Origin: DASZKW01 sp035552775
GTDB lineage: Bacteria; Actinomycetota; Acidimicrobiia; Acidimicrobiales; Palsa-688
NCBI GenBank assembly: GCA_035552775.1
Contig: DASZKW010000070.1
Location: forward strand, 15,276-79,275
Direction of reading: 5' to 3'
DNA: 64,000 nucleotides
Every line of letters begins with the position of its first letter. Position 1 is the stretch's first letter. The notes under the pieces were generated by a model. It was not told the DNA's origin. It searched no databases and worked only from the letters and a program-made list of their open reading frames with translations. This document shows, in pieces, positions 14,976 through 23,335 of this stretch. The position numbers were made by a program, and so were the translations under genes.

Positions 14976-16436
14976 CTACTCCAATGCGGACATGACGTGC
15001 TTTATGCGGGTGTAATCCTCGAGCCCGTACAGCGAAAGGTCCTTGCCGTAACCCGAGTGTTTGAACCCTCCGTGCGGCATTTCGGCCACGATCGGGATAT
15101 GGGTATTTATCCACACCGCGCCGAAATCGAGCCGGCGGGACACGCGCAGGGCGCGAGCGTGGTCGCGGGTCCACACGCTCGATGCCAGGCCGTATTCCAC
15201 GGCGTTGGCCCAGGCGACGGCTTGGTCCTCGTCGTTGACACGTTGCACGGTTATCACCGGGCCGAAGATCTCGGTGGTGGCGAGCTCGTCGCCCTGCTCG
15301 ACGCCGGCCACAATCGTGGGGGGGAAAAGAAAACCCGGTCCCGGTGCCGCTTGGCCACCGGTAACGACCACGGCGTGGCTGGGTACCCGGTCGAGGAAGC
15401 CGGATACCCGCTCCAGCTGGGAAGCGTTGTTGAGGGGCCCGAATGCGGCATCGGCGACGTCGGTCCCCCCGAATATCGTCTCCCGGGCGGCCGAGGCCAG
15501 CGCGGCCACGAGGTCGTCGTGCACCGAAGTTCCGGCGAGCACCCTCGTCGCCGCCGTGCAGTCCTGGCCGGTGTTGAAGAATCCGGCGCCGGCGATGCCC
15601 TCCGCCACGGTGGCGGCGTCGACGTCGTCGAACACGATCACCGGCGCCTTGCCCCCCAGCTCAAGGTGCACCTTCTTCAGGTCGGCGGCCGCGGCCTGGG
15701 CGACCTCGCGCCCGGCGCGCACGCTGCCGGTGATCGAAACCATCCTGGGACCGGGATGGCTGACCAGGGCCCTGCCCGTGTCGCGGTCGCCGCATACGAC
15801 GTTGAGCACACCGGGGGGCAGCACCTCGGCGGCCATCTCGGCCAGCATCAGGGCGGTGACCGGGGTGGTGTCGGAAGGCTTGAGCACCACCGTGTTGCCG
15901 GCGGCGATGGCGGGGGCGATCTTCCAGATGGCCATCATGAGCGGGTAGTTCCACGGCGTCACCTGGGCGCACACGCCGATGGGTTCGCGCCGTATCCAGC
16001 TGGTGTGACCCCGCATGTACTCGCCCGCTGAGCGACCCTCGAGCACCCGGGCCGCGCCCGCGAAGAATCGCACCTGGTCGATCGAGGGTGGCAGCTCCTC
16101 GGTCCTGGTCAGCGCCAGCGGCTTGCCCGTGTTGCGGCCCTCGGCGACGACGAACTCCTCGGCCCGTGACTCGAGGCCGTCCGCCAGGCGGAGCAGGGCC
16201 ATGCTGCGCTCGGCCGGCGTGGAGTCGCGCCAGGTCTCGAAGGCGTCGGCGGCCGCCCGGCAGGCGGCGTCGACGTCGGCCGCATCCGACAGGGGGGCTT
16301 CGGCGTAACCCTTGCCCGTGCTCGGGTCGACCACCGACGTGGTCCGCCCCCCGGCGGGTTCCGTCCAGGCACCGCCGACAAAGTTGCGCAGCGTCGTGGA
16401 CGAAGCTGATTCCAACGGTGTCATCGCATCTCCCAC
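14976..16436 (-). CDS. Aldehyde dehydrogenase (gamma-aminobutyraldehyde/betaine-aldehyde type)
   Basis: A 486-residue NAD(P)-dependent aldehyde dehydrogenase. The active-site signals are VTPWNYPLMMAIWKIAPAIAAGNTVVLKPSD (cofactor and transition-state Asn), HLELGGKAPVIVFDD (general base Glu near residue 260) and FFNTGQDCTAATRVLAG (nucleophile Cys near 294). The GYGKDLSLYGLEDYTRIKHVM C-terminus is typical of gamma-aminobutyraldehyde dehydrogenases. With the divergent class III aminotransferase and downstream ald it likely degrades a diamine or omega-amino acid to an acid. Two starts, 16436 and 16424, each have a purine-rich site upstream; the longer is given. Substrate is inferred. Confidence 0.88.
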   Translation of the reverse strand: MGDAMTPLESASSTTLRNFVGGAWTEPAGGRTTSVVDPSTGKGYAEAPLSDAADVDAACRAAADAFETWRDSTPAERSMALLRLADGLESRAEEFVVAEGRNTGKPLALTRTEELPPSIDQVRFFAGAARVLEGRSAGEYMRGHTSWIRREPIGVCAQVTPWNYPLMMAIWKIAPAIAAGNTVVLKPSDTTPVTALMLAEMAAEVLPPGVLNVVCGDRDTGRALVSHPGPRMVSITGSVRAGREVAQAAAADLKKVHLELGGKAPVIVFDDVDAATVAEGIAGAGFFNTGQDCTAATRVLAGTSVHDDLVAALASAARETIFGGTDVADAAFGPLNNASQLERVSGFLDRVPSHAVVVTGGQAAPGPGFLFPPTIVAGVEQGDELATTEIFGPVITVQRVNDEDQAVAWANAVEYGLASSVWTRDHARALRVSRRLDFGAVWINTHIPIVAEMPHGGFKHSGYGKDLSLYGLEDYTRIKHVMSALE

Positions 16437-16555
16437 ATGTCGTCTCCGGCTACGAGATCATCTCACCTGTACGATCGACCAAGGCGTGCGCTCTGTTCGA
16501 CGGCGTCACAGGACCGGGACGCCCGCGTGCACCAAGCCGGCAAAGGAGATCACCT

Positions 16556-18004
16556 GTGGCCCAACCGCAAGACCCGATCGGCCCGGTGAGCGGCGACCCC
16601 GCCGGGGCCGGGCACCACGAGACGACGGCTCCTGGTGCCCACGACGACGCCCGCATGCAGGAGGCGGCCAAGCGCCACCTGTGGATGCACTTCACCCGGA
16701 TGAGCACCTACGACGACTCCGACGTGCCCATAATGGTGCGCGGCGAGGGCCCGTGGGTGTGGGACTCCAAGGGCCGCAAGTACCTCGACGGCCTTTCGGG
16801 GCTGTTCACCGTTCAGGTCGGCCACGGCCGGCGGGAGCTGGCCGAGGCGGCGGGGCGCCAGGCCGGCGAGCTGGCCTACTTCCCGATCTGGAGCTACGCC
16901 CACCCCGCCGCCATCGAGCTGGCGGAACGCCTGGTTGCGCTGGCCCCCGGGGACCTCAACCGGGTGTTCTTCACCACCGGCGGCGGCGAGGCGGTGGAGT
17001 CGGCGTGGAAGCTGGCCCGCCAGTACTTCCGCGCCGTCGGCCAGCCCGGCCGCTACAAGGTCCTCTCACGCGACATCGCCTACCACGGCACCACCATGGG
17101 AGCACTGTCGATCACCGGGTTGCCCGGGCTCAAGGCGCCGTTCGAGCCACTGGTCCCCGGCTCGGTCCGGGTGGTAAACACCAACTTCTACCGGGCCCCC
17201 GAGCACGCCGGCGACGAGGAGGCCTTCGGCCGCTGGGCAGCCGACGACATCGAACGGCGCATCGAGATGGAAGGTGCCGGCACCGTCGCCGCCGTGTTCT
17301 TGGAGCCGGTGCAGAATGCCGGCGGTTGCTTCCCCCCGCCCCCCGGTTACTTCGCCCGGGTGCGCGAGATCTGCGACCGCCACGGCGTGCTGCTGGTCTC
17401 CGACGAGGTGATCTGCGCCTTCGGCCGCCTCGGGTCCTACTTCGGCGCCGAGCGCTACGGCTACCGCCCGGACATGATCACCTGCGCCAAGGGCATGACG
17501 AGCGGTTACTCCCCCCTCGGGGCGCTGCTCGTCGACGACCGCATCATGGAGCCGTTCCTGTCGGGCGCGGCCTCGTTCGCCCACGGCTTCACCTTCGGGG
17601 GCCACCCCGTGTCGGCCGCGGTCGGCCTCGCCAACCTCGACGTGTTCGAGAAGGACGACGTCGTCGGCGGGGTGCAACAGCGCCAGGGGGCTTTCCGGGC
17701 CGTGCTCGACGGTCTGCGCGACCTGCCCATCGTCGGTGACGTCCGCGGCGACGGCTTCTTCTACGGCATCGAGCTGGTCAAAGACCGCGACACCAAGGAG
17801 GGCTTCGACGACGACGAGTCCGAGCGCCTGTTGCGCGGCTACCTGTCGGGTGCCCTCTTCGGCGCCGGCCTGATCTGCCGGGCGGACGACCGCGGCGACC
17901 CGGTCATCCAGCTCGCCCCCCCGCTCGTGTGCGACCAGGAGCACTTCGACTTCATCGGCGACGTGCTCAGGACGGTTCTGGCTGAGGCCTGGTCGCGCCT
18001 CTGA
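16556..18004 (+). CDS. Class III (omega) aminotransferase
   Basis: A 482-residue PLP enzyme of fold type I. It has FTTGGGEAVESAWKLARQYF (phosphate-binding loop), YHGTTMGALSITG, AAVFLEPVQNAGGC, the PLP-contacting Asp in LLVSDEVICAFGRLG and the Schiff-base Lys in ITCAKGMTSGYSPLGA. This set matches aspartate-aminotransferase-family omega-transaminases acting on putrescine, beta-alanine or similar amines with pyruvate. The GTG start at 16556 is backed by AAAGGAGAT six bases upstream. It is divergent from the aldehyde dehydrogenase and lies 2 bases before the cystathionine beta-synthase ORF. The amine donor is uncertain. Confidence 0.88.
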   Translation: MAQPQDPIGPVSGDPAGAGHHETTAPGAHDDARMQEAAKRHLWMHFTRMSTYDDSDVPIMVRGEGPWVWDSKGRKYLDGLSGLFTVQVGHGRRELAEAAGRQAGELAYFPIWSYAHPAAIELAERLVALAPGDLNRVFFTTGGGEAVESAWKLARQYFRAVGQPGRYKVLSRDIAYHGTTMGALSITGLPGLKAPFEPLVPGSVRVVNTNFYRAPEHAGDEEAFGRWAADDIERRIEMEGAGTVAAVFLEPVQNAGGCFPPPPGYFARVREICDRHGVLLVSDEVICAFGRLGSYFGAERYGYRPDMITCAKGMTSGYSPLGALLVDDRIMEPFLSGAASFAHGFTFGGHPVSAAVGLANLDVFEKDDVVGGVQQRQGAFRAVLDGLRDLPIVGDVRGDGFFYGIELVKDRDTKEGFDDDESERLLRGYLSGALFGAGLICRADDRGDPVIQLAPPLVCDQEHFDFIGDVLRTVLAEAWSRL

Positions 18005-18006
18005 CC

Positions 18007-19668
18007 ATGGACGTGCTGGTGGTCGTCGGTGCCGTCGAGGTCCCCGAACGCCTCTGGTCCCGGGCGCGCCGTCGGGTCCGGGTCTCCCCGGGCCCCGTGC
18101 CGTCGGCCACCATCGCCGAGCTGCGCGCCCACATACCCCGCTCCGTGGGCGTGGTCGGTGACACCGCCGGCCTGGCCGGCGTGGCCGGCGTCGCCGGCCA
18201 GCTCCACGCCGCCGGGCTACCCGTGACCGTCTACTCCGACGTGCCCGTCGAACTCGACCCCGGCATCGGCCACGCCCGGGTGAGCGACCCTGGACCTCCG
18301 ATGGACGTGGCCAACTCGCTGCTCGACCTGATCGGCAACACCCCCCTGGTGCGCCTCGACCGCATGGGGCGCGACCTGGCCTGCCAGCTCCTCGCCAAGC
18401 TCGAGTACCTCAACCCCGGCGGCAGCGTCAAGGACCGTCCCGCCCTCGCCATGGTGGTCGCAGCCGAACGCGACGGGCTGCTCGGCGCCGGGGGCACCAT
18501 CGTCGAGCCAACGTCCGGCAACACCGGCGTCGGCCTGGCGATCGTCGCCGCCCGGCGCGGCTACCGCTGCGTGTTCACCATGCCGGACAAGGTGGCCAAG
18601 GAGAAGGTGGCCCTGCTGCGGGCGTACGGCGCCGAGGTGGTGGTGTGCCCGAGCTCGGTCGGCCCCGAGCACCCCGAGTCCTACTACTCGGTCGCCCGTC
18701 ACCTGGCCGAGACCACGCCGGGCGCCTACCAGCCGAACCAGTACGCCAACCCCCACAACCCCGAATCCCACGAGCGCGGCACCGGGCCGGAGCTGTGGCT
18801 GCAGACGGCGGGACGCATCACCCACCTGGTGGCCAGCGTGGGCACCGGGGGCACCATCTCCGGCGCCGGCCGCTACCTCAAGTCCAAGGACCCGTCGGTG
18901 CAGGTCATCGGCGCCGACCCGGAGGGATCGGTGTACTCCGGGGGCACCGGCCGGCCCTACCTGGTCGAGGGGATCGGCGAGGACTTCTGGCCCGAAACCT
19001 ACGATCCTGGCCCCGTCGACAGGGTCATCGAGGTGAGCGACCGGGACAGCTTCCTCACCGCCCGTCGGGTGACGCGAGAGGAGGGCATCCTCGTCGGCGG
19101 GTCGTGCGGAACGGCGGTATGGGCGGCGCTGGAGCTCGGACGCACCCTCGGCCCCGACGACGTGGTGGTCGTCGTGATGCCCGACTCGGGACGAGGGTAC
19201 CTGTCGAAGGTCTACGACGACGGGTGGATGGCCGACCACGGTTTCCTGCGATCGGGGGGCGACACCATCGAAGCGGTCCTGGCCCGCAAGGGGGCAGCCG
19301 TCCCCCCGCTGGTACACGTGCACCCCGACGAAACGGTCCGTGCCGCCATCGCCATCTTGAAGGAGTACGGGATCTCCCAGATGCCGGTGGTGAAAGCCGA
19401 ACCTCCTCTCTCCCTGGCCGAGGTGGTCGGCACGGTGAGCGATCGCCGGCTCCTCGAGTTGGTCCTCGCCGATCCGGCCGTCATCGACGCTCCCGTCGAC
19501 GCGGTGATGGACCCGCCGCTGCCCACCATGGGCGCCGGCGAACCGGTGGACACCGCCGCCGCCCGCCTCGGCGACAGCTCCGCCGTGCTGGTGCTCGACG
19601 GTGGACATCCCACCGGGATCGTGACCCGCTCCGACCTGTTGGAATTCCTCGCCGGGCGGCGGCGATGA
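18007..19668 (+). CDS. Cystathionine beta-synthase with extra N-terminal domain
   Basis: 553 codons. Residues about 99-430 form a standard PLP cysteine synthase/CBS core (LDLIGNTPLVRLDRM; Lys in GGSVKDRPALAM; TSGNTGVGLAIVAA; VASVGTGGTISGAGRYLK). Residues about 430-553 form a CBS-domain pair (TVRAAIAILKEYGISQMPVV, GGHPTGIVTRSDLLEFL). It condenses serine with homocysteine, the first step of reverse transsulfuration. Most homologues begin at MDVANSLLDLIGN, here at 18301. A further 98 codons stay open upstream to an ATG at 18007 just after the aminotransferase, with non-repetitive sequence (MDVLVVVGAVEVPERLWSR). Whether this extension is translated is open. The stop overlaps the next gene's ATG. 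Confidence 0.88.
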   Translation: MDVLVVVGAVEVPERLWSRARRRVRVSPGPVPSATIAELRAHIPRSVGVVGDTAGLAGVAGVAGQLHAAGLPVTVYSDVPVELDPGIGHARVSDPGPPMDVANSLLDLIGNTPLVRLDRMGRDLACQLLAKLEYLNPGGSVKDRPALAMVVAAERDGLLGAGGTIVEPTSGNTGVGLAIVAARRGYRCVFTMPDKVAKEKVALLRAYGAEVVVCPSSVGPEHPESYYSVARHLAETTPGAYQPNQYANPHNPESHERGTGPELWLQTAGRITHLVASVGTGGTISGAGRYLKSKDPSVQVIGADPEGSVYSGGTGRPYLVEGIGEDFWPETYDPGPVDRVIEVSDRDSFLTARRVTREEGILVGGSCGTAVWAALELGRTLGPDDVVVVVMPDSGRGYLSKVYDDGWMADHGFLRSGGDTIEAVLARKGAAVPPLVHVHPDETVRAAIAILKEYGISQMPVVKAEPPLSLAEVVGTVSDRRLLELVLADPAVIDAPVDAVMDPPLPTMGAGEPVDTAAARLGDSSAVLVLDGGHPTGIVTRSDLLEFLAGRRR

Positions 19669-20849
19669 GCGAGCCCGGTCCTCCCGCTGGGTACGGCCCC
19701 GAGCCGGCCGGGTACGGCTTCGAGACACGGGCCATCCACGCCGGGCAGGCGCCCGACCAGGCGACGGGTGCTGTGGTGCCACCGGTATCGCTGGCCACCA
19801 CCTACGCCCAGGACGCCGTCGGCAGCCACCGCGGCTACGAGTACAGCCGCAGCGCCAACCCGACCCGCGCCGCACTCGAGGTGGCGTTGGCCTCCCTCGA
19901 GGGGGCGCCGAGAGGGCTGGCGTTCGCCAGCGGACTGGCCGCCGAGGACGCGGTCCTGCACCTCCTGCGCCCGGGCGACCACGTGATCGTCCCCGACGAC
20001 GCCTACGGCGGGACCTTCCGGCTTGTGGCACGGGTGTGGGGCGCGCTCGGCGTCGAGCACACGGCCGTGGACCTCGGCGACCCCGACGCTCTAAGCGCCG
20101 CCATGCGCCCCGCCACCCGCCTGGTGTGGGCGGAGACACCGTCGAACCCTCTGCTCAACGTCGTGGACATCGCCGCAGTGGCCGCCGTCGCCCACGACCA
20201 CCGGGCCCTGCTGGTGGTGGACAACACCTTCGCCACCCCCTACCTCCAGCAGCCCCTCGCCCTGGGCGCCGACATCGTCGTGCACTCGACGACCAAGTAC
20301 CTGGGAGGCCACAGCGACGTGGTGGGCGGCTTCGTCGCCACCCGGCAGTCGGCCCTAGCCGACGACATCGCCTTCTTCCAGAACGCGGTGGGCGGGGTAC
20401 CCTCCCCCTTCGATTGCTACATGGTCCTGCGGGGTGCAAAGACCCTTGCGGTGCGCATGGACCGCCACTGCCAGAACGCGGCGGCGGTCGCCGACATGCT
20501 GTCGTCACACAGGGCGGTGGACCACGTGCTCTACCCGGGCTTGGCGGTCCACCCGGGCCACGAGGTTGCACGCCGCCAGATGCGTGCGTTCGGGGGCATG
20601 GTGTCGTTCGTACTCGCCGGCGGCGAGAAGGCCGCCCTGGAGGTGGCACGCTCGACTGAGCTGTTCGTGCTGGCCGAGTCCCTCGGAGCGGTGGAATCGC
20701 TCATCGAGCACCCCCACCGCATGACCCACGCCTCGGTCGCCGACTCTCCCCTCGCCGTCGACCCGGGGCTCCTGCGCCTGTCGGTGGGCATCGAGACCGA
20801 CTCCGACCTGCTCGCCGACCTCGCCCAGGCTCTTGACCGTGTGGCGTGA
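19665..20849 (+). CDS. metB: Cystathionine gamma-synthase/gamma-lyase
   Basis: A 394-residue Cys/Met-metabolism PLP enzyme. Marker segments are FETRAIHAGQAPDQATGAVV, YEYSRSANPTRAALE, FASGLAAEDAVLHLL, WAETPSNPLLNVVDI, the Asp of LLVVDNTFATPY and the Schiff-base Lys in VHSTTKYLGGHSDVVGG. MetB and cystathionine gamma-lyase cannot be told apart by eye. Its ATGA overlap with cystathionine beta-synthase suggests that it completes reverse transsulfuration to cysteine. A cluster of inverted repeats begins at its stop codon. The metB symbol is the family label, not proof of direction. Confidence 0.88.
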   Translation: MSEPGPPAGYGPEPAGYGFETRAIHAGQAPDQATGAVVPPVSLATTYAQDAVGSHRGYEYSRSANPTRAALEVALASLEGAPRGLAFASGLAAEDAVLHLLRPGDHVIVPDDAYGGTFRLVARVWGALGVEHTAVDLGDPDALSAAMRPATRLVWAETPSNPLLNVVDIAAVAAVAHDHRALLVVDNTFATPYLQQPLALGADIVVHSTTKYLGGHSDVVGGFVATRQSALADDIAFFQNAVGGVPSPFDCYMVLRGAKTLAVRMDRHCQNAAAVADMLSSHRAVDHVLYPGLAVHPGHEVARRQMRAFGGMVSFVLAGGEKAALEVARSTELFVLAESLGAVESLIEHPHRMTHASVADSPLAVDPGLLRLSVGIETDSDLLADLAQALDRVA

Positions 20850-20927
20850 CCGGCCGGCGCCGGCGCCGGCATCCAAACGGGTCGTTCGGAGCTGCGAACA
20901 CGTAATCGCAGCCGGCGCCGGCCGGTC
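20848..20927. repeat. Nested palindromes after metB
   Basis: An outer inverted repeat of 16 bases (20848-20863, GACCGGCCGGCGCCGG, with its exact complement at 20912-20927) encloses an inner 7-bp stem (GCTGCGA 20891-20897 and TCGCAGC 20905-20911). The outer arms contain the GCCGGCGCCGGC motif seen elsewhere in the window. It overlaps the metB stop and could form a terminator-like fold, but no T-tract follows. Confidence 0.75.
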
Positions 20928-20940
20928 GTCTGCATAACTC

Positions 20941-20973
20941 GACATCAAATCCTCCAAAGTGGCATTTGATGTC
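20941..20973. promoter_or_regulatory. 10-bp inverted repeat, possible operator or stem-loop
   Basis: GACATCAAAT (20941-20950) and ATTTGATGTC (20964-20973) are perfect complements separated by 13 bases. The arms are AT-rich compared with the surroundings and lie about 165 bases upstream of the DUF1206 gene and 90 bases after metB. They could bind a regulator or form a hairpin; no partner is identified. Confidence 0.5.
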
Positions 20974-21139
20974 AACTTCGGTACGGCCCAGCGGACCCAA
21001 GTACGCAAGAGGTCGGCAACTTCTGGAAATGCTGCATACTTAGGCGGATGGGCGGGCACGGGCGCGAAGGAAGCGTCGGCGCGCTCGGTACGTTCGCGCC
21101 GACCGCCTCCGGCACCAGCGAGGTCCGTTGCCCGAACCC

Positions 21140-21919
21140 ATGAACGCGCTCAGCGCCGCGGCCCGCGTCGGGCTGGTCGGGCGCACCGTCTTCTATCTGG
21201 TGCTCAGCGCGCTCACCGTCCGCATCGCCGCTGTCGGGGGAGCTGCCGCCCAACAGGACAACGCCTCCGGGGCCCTCACCGTGCTGAGCCGGCCGCTGAT
21301 AGGGAAGATCGCCATCGGCGTCGTCGCCGTCGGTTTCTTCCTTTTGGGCATCGCCCGCCTGGTCGGGGCTGCTCGGGACTCCTCCGTCGGTCCGTGGCGG
21401 CGGGTGGCGACGGCTTTGCAGGGCTTTTTCTACCTGGCGCTCGCCTACGTCCCCGCGTCGTTCCTGGCCGGCCGTACCCAGACCGGCTCCGAGCAGCAGC
21501 AGCACCGCACGGCCGCCCGGCTGCTAGGGCTGCCCGCCGGCCGGGAACTGGTGATCGCTCTCGGAGCGGTGATGATCGTCGTGTGCGCCGTCCAGATCCA
21601 CACCGCCCTCTCCGAGGACTTCACCGAGGGGATGCGAACCGAGCACGCACCCGTGGTGGTACGCAAGCTGGTCCGCGTCGCCGGCGCCGTTGGCATATCC
21701 GCCCGGGCCATCGTCTTCGTCCCGATTGGAGTGTTCTTCATAGTGGCGGCGATCCAGCTCGACCCGAATCATGCCCGGGGACTCGATGCCGAGCTGCTCA
21801 TCCTGTCGGGCCACACGTGGGGCGTTGCCGTGCTCGCGCTGGTCGCCCTCGGTTTCAGCGTGTTCGCCGTCTACTCAGGCCTGGAGGCCCGCTACCGCGA
21901 GGTGGTATCCGCCACCTGA
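21140..21919 (+). CDS. DUF1206 membrane protein
   Basis: A protein of about 259 residues with six predicted TM helices in three pairs, the layout of DUF1206 proteins. Each pair opens with a related motif: ARVGLVGRTVFYLVLSALTV, then GFFYLALAYV, then ISARAIVFVPIGVFFI. Function is unknown in the family. The start is placed at ATG 21140 because the family usually begins near the first R-x-G-L-x-x-R; a TTG at 21128 is an alternative. It stands alone between the palindrome cluster and an ArsR-like operator. Confidence 0.75.
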   Translation: MNALSAAARVGLVGRTVFYLVLSALTVRIAAVGGAAAQQDNASGALTVLSRPLIGKIAIGVVAVGFFLLGIARLVGAARDSSVGPWRRVATALQGFFYLALAYVPASFLAGRTQTGSEQQQHRTAARLLGLPAGRELVIALGAVMIVVCAVQIHTALSEDFTEGMRTEHAPVVVRKLVRVAGAVGISARAIVFVPIGVFFIVAAIQLDPNHARGLDAELLILSGHTWGVAVLALVALGFSVFAVYSGLEARYREVVSAT

Positions 21920-21948
21920 GGACATCACGGCCGGCCCGCAATCTCCTA

Positions 21949-21999
21949 TTGACAGTTGTGAATGTATCGACCATGATCGACGTATCGACATTCGTTGAT
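21949..21999 (+). promoter_or_regulatory. Promoter with ArsR-like operator for the ArsI/CadI gene
   Basis: A -35 TTGACA (21949-21954), a 17-bp spacer and a -10 CATGAT (21972-21977) precede the gene. Downstream, ATCGAC-ATTC-GTTGAT (21984-21999) is a near-perfect dyad like ArsR/SmtB operators, and GTATCGAC occurs twice (21964-21971 and 21982-21989). The dyad overlaps the expected transcription start, so repression is likely. No ArsR gene is in the window. Confidence 0.65.
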
Positions 22000-22018
22000 C
22001 CATGAGGAGGTAGAGGCC

Positions 22019-22489
22019 GTGTCTCGAGTACAGCTTGCCCTGAACGTGAACGACATCGACAGCGCCGTGGACTTCTACTCCAAGCTGTTCGGGACCGAGC
22101 CGGCGAAGCGGCGCCCTGGTTACGCCAACTTCGCCATCGCCGAGCCGCCTCTCAAGCTCGTGCTCATCGAGGGGCCGGGGGGGCGCACCGACGGCGTGAT
22201 CGGTGCCCTCAACCACCTCGGCGTTGAGGTCGACACCCCCGGAGAGGTCCAGGCGGCCACCCGGCGCCTGGCCGTCGCGGGCCTCGAACCCGATGTCCAG
22301 GAATCGACCACCTGCTGCTACGCCGTCCAGGACAAGGCATGGGTGAGTGATCCGGACGGGGCACCGTGGGAGGTGTACACCGTGCTCTCCGACGCTCCCG
22401 CGGAGACCGACCTCGGCTGCTCCACCGAGGCTTGCACGCCGTTCGAGGCGGAAGCGACCGTCGCTAGCGCCGCCGGGGCGTGCTGCTGA
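22019..22489 (+). CDS. ArsI/CadI-family VOC protein (C-As lyase or cadmium-induced protein)
   Basis: A 156-residue vicinal-oxygen-chelate protein. It starts SRVQLALNVNDIDSAVDFYSKLFGTEPAKRRPGYANFAI, shows the Fe(II)-ligand regions ALNHLGVEV and WEVYTVLSD, and has the vicinal Cys pair ESTTCCYAVQDKAWV, which in ArsI binds trivalent organoarsenical. The C-terminus adds GCSTEACTPF and GACC. ArsI cleaves methyl- or phenyl-arsenic bonds with O2; CadI of mycobacteria is a close relative of unclear activity. GAGGAGGTAGAGG precedes the GTG start. The upstream operator supports metalloid control. Confidence 0.85.
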   Translation: MSRVQLALNVNDIDSAVDFYSKLFGTEPAKRRPGYANFAIAEPPLKLVLIEGPGGRTDGVIGALNHLGVEVDTPGEVQAATRRLAVAGLEPDVQESTTCCYAVQDKAWVSDPDGAPWEVYTVLSDAPAETDLGCSTEACTPFEAEATVASAAGACC

Positions 22490-22561
22490 GTCCACCGGGC
22501 GGTTGGCCCGAGGCGGAGGATCCGAGATCCCACGCCTTGTGTAGTCCGTAGGATCCTTTTG

Positions 22562-23335
22562 ATGCACAGTTGCCCGTTGGAGGGGAAGGCCGCTCTGGTC
22601 ACAGGAGCCTCTCGCGGGATCGGTGCGGCGACGGCGCAGGCACTCGATCGCGCCGGCGCACGGGTGGCTCTGGTGTCCCGGAGCAGCGACGGGCTCCTGG
22701 CCGTCGCCGCGGAACTGGACCACGACCCCGTCATCGTGGTGGCCGACCTCGGGCAGCCCGCGGCGCCAGGCGACGTCGCCCGTCAGGCGCTCGCCAAACT
22801 CGGCTCCGTCGACATCTTGGTGAACAACGCCGCCGCCGCGGCGCGCCTCGACACGGTGGAGACGGATGCAAGCGTCATCGACCGGTTGTTGGCGGTCAAC
22901 GTGCGAGCCCCGCTCCTGTTGATCGCCTCACTCATGTCGTCGATGATCGCCCGGGGCACCGGCTCGATTGTCAATCTCTCCTCGGTCTCAGCTCTGAGGG
23001 GCACCCCACGGCGTGCCGCCTATGCGGCGTCGAAGGGGGCCCTCGACGCGGCGACGAGATCGCTCGCCATCGAGCTCGGACCAAGCGGAATAAGGGTCAA
23101 CTCGGTCGCGCCAGGCGTGGTCGACACCGCCCTTTGGACCAAGAACAAGGCGATCCCGGGGGTCGTGGAAGCGATCGAGCGCCAGACGCCGCTTCGCCGC
23201 TGGGCGACGCCGGCAGACATCGCCGACGTGATCGTGTTCCTCGCATCCGACGCCGCACGCTTCGTCACGGGCGAGACCATCTGCGTCGACGGTGGGATGG
23301 CTGCCACACTCGACTTGTACGGGGGTGCGGTGTGA
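22562..23335 (+). CDS. SDR-family oxidoreductase
   Basis: A 257-residue classical short-chain dehydrogenase. It has the cofactor motif TGASRGIGAA (about 16-25), NNAAAAARL, the catalytic Ser in VNLSSVSALRG, YAASKG (Tyr and Lys) and the C-terminal FVTGETICVDGGMAATLD. It likely reduces a ketone or oxidises an alcohol with NAD(P)H; the substrate is unknown. A TAGGAT at 22548-22553 lies 8 bases before the ATG, fitting a leaderless start. The stop overlaps the following NmrA-like gene (GTGA), so the two are co-expressed. Confidence 0.9.
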   Translation: MHSCPLEGKAALVTGASRGIGAATAQALDRAGARVALVSRSSDGLLAVAAELDHDPVIVVADLGQPAAPGDVARQALAKLGSVDILVNNAAAAARLDTVETDASVIDRLLAVNVRAPLLLIASLMSSMIARGTGSIVNLSSVSALRGTPRRAAYAASKGALDAATRSLAIELGPSGIRVNSVAPGVVDTALWTKNKAIPGVVEAIERQTPLRRWATPADIADVIVFLASDAARFVTGETICVDGGMAATLDLYGGAV

